Source: Levilactobacillus humaensis
GTDB lineage: Bacteria; Bacillota; Bacilli; Lactobacillales; Lactobacillaceae
NCBI RefSeq assembly: GCF_024345185.1
Contig: NZ_BROB01000013.1
Coordinates: 1-64,000, forward strand
Length of the DNA stretch: 64,000 bases
Direction: 5' to 3'
A program made the translations under genes and the position numbers. Position 1 is the stretch's first letter. Every line of letters begins with the position of its first letter. The notes below the pieces were generated by a model. It did no database searches. It saw only the letters and a program-made list of their open reading frames with translations, and had not been told where the DNA came from. Shown here in pieces: positions 43,337 through 53,985 of this stretch.

Positions 43337-43933
43337 ATGAATTTAGTACCAACAGTTATTGAACAATCATCCCGTGGCGAACGGGCATATGATATCTATT
43401 CACGACTCTTAAAGGACCGGATCATCATGTTATCTGGTCCAATCGAAGATGACATGGCAAACGCCATCATTGCGCAATTGCTCTTCTTGGACGCCCAAGA
43501 CTCCACTAAGGACATTTCGCTTTACATCAACTCACCAGGTGGGGTTGTTTCTTCCGGCTTGGCAATCTACGATACCATGAACTTCATCCAATCCGACGTA
43601 CAAACCATTACGTTAGGTATGGCTGCTTCCATGGCCAGTGTCTTGGCTTCATCCGGGACTAAGGGTAAGCGTTTCGCCTTACCACATGCCCAAGTGATGA
43701 TTCACCAACCATCCGGTGGTGCTCAAGGTCAACAGACTGAAATCGAAATTGCTGCTCGTGAGATCTTGAAGACTCGGCAATTAATCAACCAAATCTTGGC
43801 TGACAATTCCGGTCAACCCGTTGAACGTCTGAACCAAGATACTGAACGGGACAACTACTTGAGTGCTCAAGAAGCCGTCGATTATGGTTTAATCGACCAC
43901 ATCATGACCAACAGTAGTGAACAAAAGAAGTAA
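43337..43933 (+). CDS. clpP: ATP-dependent Clp protease proteolytic subunit
   Basis: 198 aa. Serine protease ring that degrades substrates delivered by Clp ATPases. Catalytic Ser in [14 protein letters not shown], His in [17 protein letters not shown], and Asp in the QDTERDNY region. The N-terminus [25 protein letters not shown] is typical. SD GGGAGG; single gene with its own terminator. Confidence 0.97.
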   Translation: MNLVPTVIEQSSRGERAYDIYSRLLKDRIIMLSGPIEDDMANAIIAQLLFLDAQDSTKDISLYINSPGGVVSSGLAIYDTMNFIQSDVQTITLGMAASMASVLASSGTKGKRFALPHAQVMIHQPSGGAQGQQTEIEIAAREILKTRQLINQILADNSGQPVERLNQDTERDNYLSAQEAVDYGLIDHIMTNSSEQKK

Positions 43934-43942
43934 GTTAATTTG

Positions 43943-43977
43943 GAACCACATCACGCTTGCCGCGATGTGGTTTTTTT
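43943..43977 (+). terminator. Terminator of clpP
   Basis: 9-bp stem AACCACATC/GATGTGGTT followed by TTTTTTT. Confidence 0.88.
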
Positions 43978-43981
43978 GATC

Positions 43982-44025
43982 AAACAAGGGCACCGCAATC
44001 TCCAACTGGAGGTCACGGTGCCCTT
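43982..44025 (-). terminator. Terminator of rapZ-yvcK-whiA
   Basis: 10-bp stem AAGGGCACCG/CGGTGCCCTT with an inner CTCCA/TGGAG stem, followed on the minus strand by GTTTG; the T-run is poor. Confidence 0.65.
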
Positions 44026-44034
44026 GCTGGTCAA

Positions 44035-44973
44035 CTACGCGGAAGCTTCTCCCCGCAGTTGCTTGGCATAATCATTAATTTTACGTAAACGGTGATTGAT
44101 CCCCGACTTGGAGATAGGACCCCCAGGAACGAGATCGCCCAATTCCTTTAGACTGACTTCTTGATGCGCCATCCGCGTCTCAGCCACCTCACGCAGCTTA
44201 ACGGGCAACTGACTGAGCCCGACTGTGGCATCAATGAACTGAATGTTATCGATTTGCCGAGTCGAGGCGTTAGCCACCTTGTCTAAGTTGGCATTCTCGC
44301 AGTTGACCAGCCGGTTCACGGAATTCCGCATGTCACGCATGATCCGGATATCCTCGAATTTTAGCATCGACGTCGTGGCCCCGATCAGGGATAGGAAGTC
44401 GGCAATTTCCTCGGCACTCTTCAGATACGTAATGTACCCGGAACGCCGAACGATGGTCCGGGCATTCAGGTCATAACGATTCATCATCTCGGCAATCATC
44501 TGGTTGTGTTCCTCATATAGTGAGTAGATCTCCAAATGATAACGACTGGTTTCTGGATTGTTCACGGACCCGCCGGCCAAAAAGGCGCCTCGTAGGTATG
44601 ATCGCACCGACATGTCGGAATTCAGAATATTGTCGGGGACGGACTCTAAGAGTTGCATCCCGTCAAAGATTCCCAGGTCGGACAGAACTTCCGTCGCGCC
44701 AGTCTTAACCCGCACAATGTATAGGTTGTTTTTCTTAAGTTTCATCTTACGTCGAACTAACAGTTCACTTTCCAAATCGTAGAACTGTTTCAAGAGCTGG
44801 TACATCCGTCGCGCAATGGCGGGATTTTCAGTTTGAACGTTCAAGACAAAATGGTGGTTTGCCAACCCCAGCGCCCCATTCATCCGGATCAAGGCAACTA
44901 ATTCTGCCTTGGCATTCTCCCGATGAACTTCGAGCGTCGTGAGTTCTTTTTTGACTTCGCTGGCATACGACAT
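44035..44973 (-). CDS. whiA: DNA-binding protein WhiA
   Basis: 312 aa. N-terminal domain related to LAGLIDADG homing endonucleases without nuclease function ([26 protein letters not shown]) and a C-terminal helix-turn-helix ([26 protein letters not shown]). In Firmicutes it influences cell division and chromosome segregation. Three bp separate it from yvcK; third gene of the rapZ operon. Confidence 0.95.
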   Translation of the reverse strand: MSYASEVKKELTTLEVHRENAKAELVALIRMNGALGLANHHFVLNVQTENPAIARRMYQLLKQFYDLESELLVRRKMKLKKNNLYIVRVKTGATEVLSDLGIFDGMQLLESVPDNILNSDMSVRSYLRGAFLAGGSVNNPETSRYHLEIYSLYEEHNQMIAEMMNRYDLNARTIVRRSGYITYLKSAEEIADFLSLIGATTSMLKFEDIRIMRDMRNSVNRLVNCENANLDKVANASTRQIDNIQFIDATVGLSQLPVKLREVAETRMAHQEVSLKELGDLVPGGPISKSGINHRLRKINDYAKQLRGEASA

Positions 44974-44976
44974 GTG

Positions 44977-45990
44977 TTACGGCCTCCGTTTCATCCGGTA
45001 ACGGGGTTGGCCAATCAGGTTCAGGAGTTCGTGTACGACCTCCTGCCCATTATGAAACGCCCCGTTATCCCTTAGTTCAAGAAAGTCCGTCGAAATCACC
45101 CGGCAGCCTTGATCACGCAAGCCTTGGAAGTCATGACGAACTGGCTGAGACATTTCGTCCCAGCGCTGATAATCAATGTATTTATCTGGTACCTTCCGGG
45201 TGTTAACCAGGACGGTATCGATGAAATTCGTGTGTAAATGTTGATTCAAGACGCGAACGTGGTCGGCGTCGGTGAAGTTCTGGGTTTCCCCCTTCTGGGT
45301 CATGATGTTACAGATATAGACGACTTCGGCCGGACTCTCACGAACGGCCTGCCCGACACTATCAATCATCAGGTTTGGCAGGATACTGGTAAACAGACTC
45401 CCGGGTCCCAAGACAATCTGATCGGCATCCATAATGGCATCGATGACGGGTTGCACCGCCGTTGGTTGCTCGTGATGGTTGCTGGTCTCAACCCAGACCC
45501 GCTTAATCAGCTTGTGGGCCGCCGTAATCTCGGATTCCCCACTCAGGGTAGACCCGTCGGCGAACTGCGCATGAAGCTCCAGAGGCTCATCAGAAGCTGG
45601 GTAAATATGCCCATTGACGCGCATCAACTGCGACAGCTCTTGAACGGCATCAAAAATACCGCCCCGCATCTCGGATAAGGCGGCAATAATGAGGTTGCCA
45701 ATGGCATGGCCCGCAAAAAAGTCGTCCGTTGTTTCAAAGCGATACTGAAATAACTCTTTATAAATGGCGGGAACTTCGGCCAAAGCAACCATGACATTTC
45801 GAATATCTCCAGGCGGCACCACGTTGACATAGTGGCGAATGATGCCTGAAGAACCCCCGTCATCGGCAACCGTAACCACGGCCGTGATGTCGACGTCTTG
45901 ATCTCGTAGGTTTCTTAAAATAACCGGCAGTCCCGTCCCTCCGCCGATCACCACAATCTTGGGCCGGCGGGTACGTAACGGATCTCTCAT
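44977..45990 (-). CDS. yvcK: YvcK/GlmR, UDP-GlcNAc-responsive regulator (gluconeogenesis factor)
   Basis: 337 aa CofD-like protein. [35 protein letters not shown] forms the nucleotide-sugar loop; [16 protein letters not shown] is the second conserved block. In Bacillus the homologue GlmR binds UDP-GlcNAc and, when this is scarce, stimulates GlmS, so it connects to glmS at 4.9 kb. The start overlaps the rapZ stop by four bases (ATGA). Confidence 0.94.
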   Translation of the reverse strand: MRDPLRTRRPKIVVIGGGTGLPVILRNLRDQDVDITAVVTVADDGGSSGIIRHYVNVVPPGDIRNVMVALAEVPAIYKELFQYRFETTDDFFAGHAIGNLIIAALSEMRGGIFDAVQELSQLMRVNGHIYPASDEPLELHAQFADGSTLSGESEITAAHKLIKRVWVETSNHHEQPTAVQPVIDAIMDADQIVLGPGSLFTSILPNLMIDSVGQAVRESPAEVVYICNIMTQKGETQNFTDADHVRVLNQHLHTNFIDTVLVNTRKVPDKYIDYQRWDEMSQPVRHDFQGLRDQGCRVISTDFLELRDNGAFHNGQEVVHELLNLIGQPRYRMKRRP

Positions 45991-46871
45991 GAGCGGTTGG
46001 TGGACTCCTTTCGCCTGTTGATGTCACGATGGGTCACATGTACGGGATAAGTATTCCCTAGTGCCTGCCCAATGCGCGTCGCCAGGGCCACGGAACGGTG
46101 TTGCCCGCCCGTACAGCCGATCGCGATGGTCAGATTGGCCTTGCCCTCTTTTTTATAGCCGGGCACAATCGTCGTGAGCAACTTCAGAAATTGGCCATAG
46201 AACTCCTCCGTCTGCGGTTGACTCATGACGTAATCGTAGACAGGTTGGTCCAACCCGGTCTGGGGTCTTAATTCTGGAACATAGTAAGGATTTGGAAGGA
46301 ATCGGACGTCCATTACGATGTCGGCATCGATGGGTAACCCATACTTAAAACCAAACGACATCACTTCGATGTGGAAGACTTGCGCCGATTCTGTTTCATA
46401 GTTATGGAAAATTTCTTCACGTAATTTCCGGGGGCTCAGGTTCGTGGTGTCGATCACCAGCTGAGCGGCCTGCCGAATGGAAGCGAGCAGGGTCCGTTCC
46501 CGTTGAATCCCCTCCATCACACGACCATTACGGGCCAGTGGATGGGAGCGTCTGGTTTCCTTGTAACGGGAGACCAGTTCCTCATCGGAAGCGTCCAAGA
46601 AGAGCACCTGAGCGTTCATGCTGCCATGAACCGCCACGTCATTTAACATCCGGACGATCTCGTCGTAAAACGCACGTGAACGGAGGTCAATGACCAACGC
46701 CACTTTAGAGATTTTGCCGGATTCACGGATCAGGTCCCAAAATTTTGGTAACAATGTGGGTGGGAGATTATCGACACAGAAGTAGCCTAAGTCTTCAAAA
46801 CTCTGCATGGCCACGGTCTTCCCGGCACCACTCATTCCCGTAATAATGACGAAATGAATCTCTTCTGTCAT
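45987..46871 (-). CDS. rapZ: RNase adapter RapZ (YvcJ), P-loop nucleotide-binding protein
   Basis: 294 aa. Walker [11 protein letters not shown] near the N-terminus, then [30 protein letters not shown] and the C-terminal signature [13 protein letters not shown]. In E. coli RapZ senses glucosamine-6-phosphate and controls glmS through small RNAs; in Firmicutes YvcJ hydrolyses nucleotides and its regulatory role is less clear. First gene of the rapZ-yvcK-whiA operon. Confidence 0.94.
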   Translation of the reverse strand: MTEEIHFVIITGMSGAGKTVAMQSFEDLGYFCVDNLPPTLLPKFWDLIRESGKISKVALVIDLRSRAFYDEIVRMLNDVAVHGSMNAQVLFLDASDEELVSRYKETRRSHPLARNGRVMEGIQRERTLLASIRQAAQLVIDTTNLSPRKLREEIFHNYETESAQVFHIEVMSFGFKYGLPIDADIVMDVRFLPNPYYVPELRPQTGLDQPVYDYVMSQPQTEEFYGQFLKLLTTIVPGYKKEGKANLTIAIGCTGGQHRSVALATRIGQALGNTYPVHVTHRDINRRKESTNRS

Positions 46872-46990
46872 GGTTCTCCTCCAGCTTCCTGAAAAAACGT
46901 CTTCAAGCAGTATAACACACCGGGCGTGTCTTTCCTAATTTATTCGATGTTCGCCCGAAATATCAGTCATTGATGCCCCTACCACCAATG

Positions 46991-47021
46991 AAAAAGGCCC
47001 CCGGAGAATTCCGGAGACCTT
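46991..47021 (-). terminator. Terminator of the HdeD-like gene
   Basis: Stem AAGG-C-CCGGA / TCCGG-G-CCTT with two mismatches, followed on the minus strand by TTTTTC. Confidence 0.7.
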
Positions 47022-47041
47022 ACTTTGATGATTAAGTAACC

Positions 47042-47587
47042 TTACTGACGGCTTCGAGCAAAGGCGATCCAGATCGCATTAACCCCGAAGACGGCAAAGA
47101 ACAAGGCAACCAACATGTTAATGGATAAGGCTGCCACCACGGGATGCACGAACAGGAGAATCCCCACAACTAGACTCAAGACGTCCAGGATGATGGAGAA
47201 CCAGAAGAAGCCACCACCGAAGGAACGCAGGTGACTCGCCACGATCAGACGTTCAATCGAATCCAGAATAAACCAGAGGGCAAACAAATAACCCAGGGTC
47301 ACAATGGCACTGTTCATGTCAAAAAAGAACACGACCGCAATCAGGATATCCAGGATACCGAGAACCAACGCAAAGTTGGCGCGCATCCCCGTCACCTCAT
47401 GTAACTTACGGTAACCCGCGATCGTGGTCAACCCACTCAGTAGCGCCATAAAGGCAAAGATAATGGCTAATCCCGTTAAACCGATCTTAGGCGACCGTAC
47501 CAGGCCAAAAGCAGCCACCAGGAATAAAATACCGAGAATGAACTCTCCCCAGTCAAACCCCCAGCGCGTCCGATTCATATTAAACAT
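47042..47587 (-). CDS. HdeD-like DUF308 membrane protein
   Basis: 181 aa with six membrane helices arranged as three related pairs (WGEFILGILFLVAAFGLV, FALVLGILDILIAVVFFF, FWFSIILDVLSLVVGILLFV), as in the DUF308/HdeD family linked to acid resistance in E. coli; the role in Gram-positives is unproven. The start at 47587 is preferred because GAGGAG lies nine bases upstream, while the earlier ATG directly abuts the SD. Monocistronic. Confidence 0.8.
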   Translation of the reverse strand: MFNMNRTRWGFDWGEFILGILFLVAAFGLVRSPKIGLTGLAIIFAFMALLSGLTTIAGYRKLHEVTGMRANFALVLGILDILIAVVFFFDMNSAIVTLGYLFALWFILDSIERLIVASHLRSFGGGFFWFSIILDVLSLVVGILLFVHPVVAALSINMLVALFFAVFGVNAIWIAFARSRQ

Positions 47588-47680
47588 TGACTGCATCTCC
47601 TCACAGTTCCGGTCAAGTGGCGACCGGTTTTTATCTATTGTACTGGTTTTGCGGGATTCTCACAAGGACTGCTGGTCCTA

Positions 47681-47718
47681 AAAAAACGGCCAAACCGTGA
47701 AAGACCGGTTCAGCCGTT
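47681..47718 (-). terminator. Terminator of uvrB-uvrA
   Basis: Stem AACGGC-AACCG / CGGTT-GCCGTT with small internal mismatch, followed on the minus strand by seven T. Confidence 0.85.
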
Positions 47719-47733
47719 ACTAATGACAATTTG

Positions 47734-50604
47734 TTAACGTTTCGATGACGCGGGTTTCTCGTCGGCTTCTGTACGGGCTTTATCCCGCTCCAGAACTGGC
47801 TTCAGGTACTGACCTGTGTAACTCGACTTGACCTCAGCGAGTTCTTCGGGAGTCCCAGTAGCCACAACGTTACCGCCAGCTTCCCCACCCTCTGGACCGA
47901 GGTCGATCAGGTGGTCCGCTGTCTTGATGACATCCAGGTTATGTTCAATAACCAGGACCGTGTTGCCCTTGTCCACCAACCGGTGTAGAACCGCCAACAA
48001 ACGCTTGATGTCATCGGTATGCAACCCAGTCGTTGGTTCATCTAAGATGTAGAAGTTCTTCCCGTTCTGTTGCTTATGCAGTTCGGCTGCTAACTTCATC
48101 CGTTGGGCTTCCCCACCAGACAAGGTTGTCGCGGGTTGCCCCAATTTGACGTAACCTAAACCAACATCCTGAATCGTCTGAAGCTTCCGCGTAATCTTAG
48201 GAATGGCTTCAAAGAACTTCAAGGCTTCACTGACCGTCATGTCAAGCACGTCGGCAATGTTCTTCCCCTTATATTCAACTTCCAAGGTTTCGGAGTTGTA
48301 CCGCGTCCCATGACAAACCTCACACGGCACGTAGACATCGGGCAAGAAGTTCATTTCGATCTTCAAGATCCCATCACCATGACAGGCCTCACAACGGCCC
48401 CCCTTGGTGTTAAAGCTAAACCGGCCCTTCTGGTAGCCCCGCAACTTAGCATCGTTGGTCTGCGCGAACAAGGTCCGCACGTCATCAAAGACACCCGTAT
48501 AGGTCGCTGGATTACTCCGTGGGGTCCGACCAATTGGGCTTTGGTCGATATCAACCAGGCGTTCGATATTTTGAATGCCAGAGATAGTCTTATACTTCCC
48601 AGGCTTCTCCGAATTACGATTTAACTTTTGTGCCAACGCCCGCTTCAAAATGGTATTGACCAGCGTTGACTTGCCGGAACCGGAAACTCCGGTCACCACG
48701 ACAAACTCACCCAACGGAAAGTCAACCGTGATGTCCTTGAGGTTGTTTTCGGCAGCTCCAGTCACTTGAATCATCTTTCCGTTGCCGGATCGACGTTCCA
48801 ATGGCACTGGAATATATCGTTTCCCAGCCAGGTACTGCCCGGTCAGAGACTTCCGCGAACGCATGACCTGCTTGGGGGTTCCGGCAGCCATGATGTGGCC
48901 CCCATTCTCCCCAGCACCAGGCCCCACATCGACGATGTAGTCCGCGGCCCGCATGGTATCCTCATCATGTTCAACGACAATCAGCGTGTTTCCAAGATCA
49001 CGCATCTGTTTCAAGGACGCGATCAGCCGATCGTTATCCCGTTGATGCAACCCAATCGAAGGTTCATCTAGAATGTAGAGCACACCAGAAAGGTTTGACC
49101 CGATCTGCGTAGCCAGGCGAATCCGTTGGGCTTCCCCACCGGACAGAGTCCGAGCGGAACGACTCAATGTCAGGTAATCCAGACCCACGTTACGTAAGAA
49201 CGTTAATCGGTCACGAATTTCCTTTAGTATTGGTTGGGCAATGACCTGGTCCTGTTCGCCAAAGCTGAGATCCATAAAGAAACTCAGTTCCTTGTCGACG
49301 GGTAAGTCAGAGACGGCACCGATGTGTTGGTGGTTGATCTGAACACTCAGGGCCTTGCGGTTTAACCGATAACCGTGACAGGTTTGGCAGGTCAATTCGG
49401 CCATGTACTTCCGCATCACGTCGCGAGTAAACTCACTGTTGGTTTCCTTGTAACGCCGGTCAACGTTGGGCACAACGCCCTCGAAGGCCACGTCCACGTC
49501 ACGGACCCCACCAAAGTCATTTTCATAATGGAAATGGAAGGTCTTGTCGTGGGAACCGTATAAAACCAGGTCCTGTTCATCCTGTGTCAAGTCTTCAAAC
49601 GGCGTGTCTAAATCGACGTTAAATGCCGCACAGGCCTGTTCCAGCAGAGCTGGGTAGTATTGCGAACTGATTGGATTCCAGGGTGCCAAGGCGCCCTCAC
49701 GGAGGGTCTTGGACTTGTCAGGCACGACAAGGTCCAAGTCGACCTCTAACTTAACCCCAAGCCCGTCACAATCGGGACAAGCCCCGAATGGCGCGTTAAA
49801 GGAGAAGAGTCGTGGTTCCAGCTCCCCCACTGTAAACCCACAGACCGGGCAGGCATAATGTTCGGAGAAGACCAAGGGATCCCCGCCGATCACGTCAGCA
49901 ATGGCGTAACCGCCACTCAACCGCAGAGCCGCTTCGAAAGAATCGAAGAGGCGGGAACGAATCCCCGACTTCACCACAATCCGGTCGATCACGATCGCAA
50001 TGTCATGGCTCTGATTCTTATTTAATTCTGGGACGTCGTCGATGTCTAAGATGTCGCCATCAACCCGAACACGAACGAAACCTTCACGCCGAATTTTTTC
50101 AAAAATCTTCTTATGCTGGCCCTTCTTGGCCCGCACGATCGGGGACAAGACTTGGAGCTTTGTCCGTTCAGGCAAGGCCAAGACCTGGTCAACCATCTGT
50201 TCCACGCTTTGGCTGGTAATCTTGGTCCCATCATTGGGACAGATAGGCGTGCCAACTCGTGCCCACAAGAGGCGGAGGTAGTCGTTAATTTCCGTAACCG
50301 TCCCCACCGTTGACCGGGGATTCTTGGACGTCGTCTTTTGGTCAATGGAAATGGCCGGACTCAACCCATCAATCGAGTCGACATCCGGTTTATCCATTTG
50401 ACCTAAGAATTGACGCGCATAAGAGGAGAGACTCTCCACATAACGGCGTTGGCCCTCGGCGTACAAGGTGTCAAAGGCTAGGGAACTCTTCCCTGAACCA
50501 GAGAGGCCACTGATGACCACCAACTTGTTCTTGGGGATCGTCACGTCAACATCCTTTAAGTTATGGGCTCGTGCCCCATGGATGATAATTTTATCGTTTG
50601 CCAA
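47734..50604 (-). CDS. uvrA: Excinuclease ABC subunit A
   Basis: 956 aa damage-recognition ATPase of nucleotide excision repair. Two ABC modules: first Walker [16 protein letters not shown] near residue 35, second [15 protein letters not shown] near 645; signatures [13 protein letters not shown] and [13 protein letters not shown]; zinc-finger Cys pairs ([26 protein letters not shown]). The start is a TTG at 50604 with GAGGAG eight bases upstream. Fifteen bp after uvrB. Confidence 0.98.
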   Translation of the reverse strand: MANDKIIIHGARAHNLKDVDVTIPKNKLVVISGLSGSGKSSLAFDTLYAEGQRRYVESLSSYARQFLGQMDKPDVDSIDGLSPAISIDQKTTSKNPRSTVGTVTEINDYLRLLWARVGTPICPNDGTKITSQSVEQMVDQVLALPERTKLQVLSPIVRAKKGQHKKIFEKIRREGFVRVRVDGDILDIDDVPELNKNQSHDIAIVIDRIVVKSGIRSRLFDSFEAALRLSGGYAIADVIGGDPLVFSEHYACPVCGFTVGELEPRLFSFNAPFGACPDCDGLGVKLEVDLDLVVPDKSKTLREGALAPWNPISSQYYPALLEQACAAFNVDLDTPFEDLTQDEQDLVLYGSHDKTFHFHYENDFGGVRDVDVAFEGVVPNVDRRYKETNSEFTRDVMRKYMAELTCQTCHGYRLNRKALSVQINHQHIGAVSDLPVDKELSFFMDLSFGEQDQVIAQPILKEIRDRLTFLRNVGLDYLTLSRSARTLSGGEAQRIRLATQIGSNLSGVLYILDEPSIGLHQRDNDRLIASLKQMRDLGNTLIVVEHDEDTMRAADYIVDVGPGAGENGGHIMAAGTPKQVMRSRKSLTGQYLAGKRYIPVPLERRSGNGKMIQVTGAAENNLKDITVDFPLGEFVVVTGVSGSGKSTLVNTILKRALAQKLNRNSEKPGKYKTISGIQNIERLVDIDQSPIGRTPRSNPATYTGVFDDVRTLFAQTNDAKLRGYQKGRFSFNTKGGRCEACHGDGILKIEMNFLPDVYVPCEVCHGTRYNSETLEVEYKGKNIADVLDMTVSEALKFFEAIPKITRKLQTIQDVGLGYVKLGQPATTLSGGEAQRMKLAAELHKQQNGKNFYILDEPTTGLHTDDIKRLLAVLHRLVDKGNTVLVIEHNLDVIKTADHLIDLGPEGGEAGGNVVATGTPEELAEVKSSYTGQYLKPVLERDKARTEADEKPASSKR

Positions 50605-50619
50605 ATAACATTCTCCTCA

Positions 50620-52626
50620 CTAGTCCCCGATCTCGGTCTTCATGTCCATGACAGTATCCCGCAAGGAAGCTGCCTGTTCGAAATCAAGCTTCTTGGCAGC
50701 CGCTCGCATTTCATCCTCAAGCCGTGAGATCAACTTCTCTTGGTCTTCCTTGGACATATCTTCAAAGTCACTTGCCACGAAGTCATCCTTCTCGCCTTCG
50801 TGATCATTAGTCTTCGTGACCGCAATCAGATCACGAATTGGTTTGATAATCGTGGTTGGGGTAATTCCATGTTTCTTATTGTAGGCAATCTGAACTTCAC
50901 GACGCCGCGCCGTTTCGTCCATGGCAGCCTGCATTGAATCCGTCACAGAGTCTGCATACATGATCACGGACCCGTGAGAGTTTCGAGCGGCCCGACCAAT
51001 CGTCTGAATCAACGACCGTTCGTTACGCAAGAACCCTTCCTTGTCGGCATCAAGAATCGCCACCAACGAGACTTCGGGGATATCGATCCCTTCCCGTAAC
51101 AGGTTGATCCCGACCAAGACATCATACTTGCCAAGTCGCAGATCCCGCATAATTTCGGTTCGTTCCAACGTCTTGATGTCGGAATGGAGATAGGCGACCT
51201 TGATTCCCAAATCCTTCAGGTAGTCGGTCAAATCTTCCGACATCTTCTTGGTTAACGTCGTGACAAAGGTCCGTTCATTAGCGTCGACTCGCGCGTTAAT
51301 TTCACCGACCAGGTCATCCATTTGCCCCATGATTGGCCGCACGGTAATCGTCGGATCCAGTAATCCAGTAGGTCGGATAATCTGCTGAACCACGTGATCG
51401 GTCTGCTCGTGTTCGTAGGGACCAGGCGTCGCCGACATGTAAATCACTTGATTAATGTGTTGTTCCACTTCATTTAACTTTAATGGCCGGTTATCCAGAG
51501 CACTCGGCAGACGGAAACCATAGTCCACCAGCTGTTGTTTCCGTGCCCGGTCACCGTTATACATCCCCCGAACCTGCGGCATAGTGACATGAGATTCGTC
51601 GACTACCATCAAGAAGTCCTTGGGGAAGAAGTCTAACAGCGTGTATGGGGGTTCCCCGGCCTTACGACCGTCCATCCAACGCGAGTAGTTTTCAATTCCG
51701 CTGGTGTAACCCATTTCACGCATCATTTCCAAATCGTAAGTGGTCCGTTGCTTAAGCCGTTGGGCCTCCAACAACTTACCGGCCCCTTCCAATTCATCGA
51801 CACGATCCTTGAGTTCCCCTTCGATGCCGGCCGTGGCCTTCGTCATGACGTCATCGTTGGTCATAAAGTGCGTCGCCGGGAAGATCGCCACGTGTTCACG
51901 GTCGCCAACAATTTCACCCGTCAGCGAATCCACTTCACGAATCCGGTCAATCTCGTCGCCGAAAAATTCAACCCGCAAGGCCCGATCATCCCGGGAAGCT
52001 GGGAAGATTTCGACCACGTCACCGTGAACCCGGAACCGGCCCCGCTGGAAGTCATAGTCATTGCGTTCGAATTGAATATTAACGAGCTTACGTAACAACG
52101 CATCCCGTTCGAGCTCTTGGCCCACTCGTAGTGAGACCACATGATTCTTATATTCAGTTGGATCCCCTAACCCAAAGATTGAGGAGACGGAGGCCACCAC
52201 GATCACATCGTTTCGTTCCAGCAAGGAACTCGTCGCGGAGTGTCGGAGTTTGTCGATTTCATCATTAATTGATGAATCTTTTTCGATATAGGTATCACTC
52301 GAAGGCACATAGGCTTCCGGTTGATAATAATCATAATAACTAACAAAGTATTCCACCGCGTTGTTCGGGAAGAATTGCTTAAATTCACCGTACAGTTGTC
52401 CCGCCAACGTCTTGTTGTGGGAAAGCACCAGGGTTGGCTTGTTCACCTGCTGGATGACGTTTGAAATCGTAAACGTCTTCCCCGTCCCGGTGGCCCCTAA
52501 CAGAATCTGTGCCTTCTCGTGTTCCTTAATGCCCTTTGTCAGCTGGGCAATGGCCTCGGGTTGATCCCCCGTTGGCTGATACTTAGACACCAGGTCAAAC
52601 TTACGATCCGTTTGTCGATCGATCAT
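50620..52626 (-). CDS. uvrB: Excinuclease ABC subunit B
   Basis: 668 aa helicase-like subunit. Walker [10 protein letters not shown] near residue 43, beta-hairpin region [25 protein letters not shown]-type box VDESH, motif [10 protein letters not shown] and a C-terminal UVR domain ([27 protein letters not shown]) that contacts UvrC. SD GGGAGGT. A LexA-like box lies in its promoter, so uvrBA is probably SOS-induced. Confidence 0.98.
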   Translation of the reverse strand: MIDRQTDRKFDLVSKYQPTGDQPEAIAQLTKGIKEHEKAQILLGATGTGKTFTISNVIQQVNKPTLVLSHNKTLAGQLYGEFKQFFPNNAVEYFVSYYDYYQPEAYVPSSDTYIEKDSSINDEIDKLRHSATSSLLERNDVIVVASVSSIFGLGDPTEYKNHVVSLRVGQELERDALLRKLVNIQFERNDYDFQRGRFRVHGDVVEIFPASRDDRALRVEFFGDEIDRIREVDSLTGEIVGDREHVAIFPATHFMTNDDVMTKATAGIEGELKDRVDELEGAGKLLEAQRLKQRTTYDLEMMREMGYTSGIENYSRWMDGRKAGEPPYTLLDFFPKDFLMVVDESHVTMPQVRGMYNGDRARKQQLVDYGFRLPSALDNRPLKLNEVEQHINQVIYMSATPGPYEHEQTDHVVQQIIRPTGLLDPTITVRPIMGQMDDLVGEINARVDANERTFVTTLTKKMSEDLTDYLKDLGIKVAYLHSDIKTLERTEIMRDLRLGKYDVLVGINLLREGIDIPEVSLVAILDADKEGFLRNERSLIQTIGRAARNSHGSVIMYADSVTDSMQAAMDETARRREVQIAYNKKHGITPTTIIKPIRDLIAVTKTNDHEGEKDDFVASDFEDMSKEDQEKLISRLEDEMRAAAKKLDFEQAASLRDTVMDMKTEIGD

Positions 52627-52659
52627 GGCATAACCTCCCTACCAAATTATTTTTTCATC

Positions 52660-52688
52660 AGAAAAATGGGAAGCGATCCGCTTCCCAT
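52660..52688 (-). terminator. Hairpin: terminator of the HD-GNAT unit, and 5' end of the uvrB leader
   Basis: Perfect 10-bp stem ATGGGAAGCG/CGCTTCCCAT with a 3-base loop, followed on the minus strand by TTTTTC. It lies downstream of the uvrB -10, so it is also the first structure of the uvrB mRNA. Confidence 0.75.
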
Positions 52689-52699
52689 CACGCTCGAAT

Positions 52700-52725
52700 A
52701 TTTTACCATACCGAACATACTTTCG
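52700..52725 (-). promoter_or_regulatory. uvrBA promoter with LexA (DinR)-like box
   Basis: 52712-52725 reads CGAACATACTTTCG, one base from the GAAC-N4-GTTC core of the Gram-positive SOS box. The -10 TAAAAT is at 52700-52705, so LexA would cover the region just upstream of it. Confidence 0.65.
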
Positions 52726-52744
52726 CCAGTAGCCTGCTTGCAGG

Positions 52745-53266
52745 TTAAAACTTATCCTGGTAAATCGTCACATTGGCGGTCCGGTCGCCCTTAATAACCG
52801 TCGTTGTCTGAACGGAAGTCAACCCAAGATCCTCCCAGAATGGCTTCATGACGCGGTCACCCATGAAGACGCTGAGCTGAAGTTGTACCGCTCCCGCTTC
52901 CTGAAGCGTGGCGGTCAGACTGCGATACCACGCTGCCGACTGGTCAGTGCTGACATCCTTAGCCGCCATCCACATCCCCAGCCAAGCGAGACTGGGTAGT
53001 GGGTAATCCACGATAAGATCCACCAACACCTTCAATTCATCGTCCTGGAACAGACCCAGATAGGCTTTCTGTTCTGGCACGGCGTTGAGTGGAATATCCG
53101 TGACATCCTGAATGGCTTCTTGCCGGGTAACCGGGTGATCCTGGAAGTGGTCAAAATAGGCCGGATGAGCTGCCTGAAAGGCATAAATTAACTCATCATC
53201 GTCATGGGTTAACTCCCGGGCCGTAACCCCGTTCAATCGTTGATTCCACACTGTTGCTAATGCCAT
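52745..53266 (-). CDS. GNAT family N-acetyltransferase
   Basis: 173 aa. The sequence follows the GNAT layout (ARELTHDDDELIYAFQAAHPAYF at strand 1, AYLGLFQDDELKVLVDLIVDYP, LAWLGMWMAAKD), but the acetyl-CoA loop R/Q-x-x-G-x-G/A is poorly defined, so it belongs to a divergent branch. Substrate unknown. One base separates it from the preceding HD-hydrolase gene, indicating tight coupling; they end at the hairpin 52660-52688. Confidence 0.7.
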   Translation of the reverse strand: MALATVWNQRLNGVTARELTHDDDELIYAFQAAHPAYFDHFQDHPVTRQEAIQDVTDIPLNAVPEQKAYLGLFQDDELKVLVDLIVDYPLPSLAWLGMWMAAKDVSTDQSAAWYRSLTATLQEAGAVQLQLSVFMGDRVMKPFWEDLGLTSVQTTTVIKGDRTANVTIYQDKF

Positions 53267-53267
53267 G

Positions 53268-53906
53268 TTAGTCCTCCTGTTTCAATAACTCATTGGTTAA
53301 CGCTGCCAGTTTCTGTCGATCACTGAAGTCCGCCGCCAGCATTTCCGGTAGAACTTCGGCTAAGAAGTACTGCACACAGGCCAACTGTTTGAACTTCAGC
53401 ACCGTGCTCAGACTTTCTCGGTAAATCTCGGTAAAGACGGGTTCGGGATTACCCTTTTGGATTTCGCCAAATGATTCGTATAAGAGGTCAACCTTGTCAG
53501 CGACGGAAAGAATCTGCCCTTCTAACGTGGCGTCTTTCCCCTCGCCCAGCCGCCGGGTATACGCAGCCTGAAACTGTTCCGGAATTTCATTTTCAATAAA
53601 GTTAGCGGTCAGGGAATCCTCGACGTCGGCTAGCATCTGGCGTAATTGTGGTGTGGCATACTTCACCGGGGTCTTAATGTCCCCGATAAAGCGTTCCGTG
53701 TAGTCGTGGTTCAATGACTTCTCATAAAGTAGGCGCCAGTTAATCTGGTTGCCGGCGTTTTCCTCGACGTCTCCCAAGAACTGCGCGACCTCGGCCACCT
53801 TAAACGAGTGGGCCGCCACCGAATGTTGTTCAAACTTGAAATAGCCCGGCGCCCGGTCAATCGTTTCCAAATCACTCAGACTCTGTAAAAATTGATTCAT
53901 CCCCAT
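53268..53906 (-). CDS. HD-domain hydrolase, YfbR-like (5'-deoxynucleotidase type)
   Basis: 212 aa. HSVAAHSFKVAEVAQFLG contains the first metal His, and SLNHDYTERFIGDIKTPVKY has the His-Asp pair of the HD fold; SVADKVDLLYESFGEI supplies the last Asp. YfbR dephosphorylates deoxynucleoside monophosphates; the same specificity is plausible but not proven. The ATG is preceded by AAGGAGTG. It is the promoter-proximal gene of a two-gene unit with the GNAT gene. Confidence 0.8.
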   Translation of the reverse strand: MGMNQFLQSLSDLETIDRAPGYFKFEQHSVAAHSFKVAEVAQFLGDVEENAGNQINWRLLYEKSLNHDYTERFIGDIKTPVKYATPQLRQMLADVEDSLTANFIENEIPEQFQAAYTRRLGEGKDATLEGQILSVADKVDLLYESFGEIQKGNPEPVFTEIYRESLSTVLKFKQLACVQYFLAEVLPEMLAADFSDRQKLAALTNELLKQED

Positions 53907-53936
53907 GTTTGCGACACTCCTTCTAGTTTTAATTTC

Positions 53937-53974
53937 GCAAAAAAGCGGAAACGACCTCGAGGGTTGTTTCCGCT
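53937..53974 (-). terminator. Terminator of the hprK-trxB run
   Basis: 13-bp stem AGCGGAAACnACC/GGTTGTTTCCGCT followed on the minus strand by TTTTTTG. Confidence 0.88.
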
Positions 53975-53985
53975 AACTTTAACCT

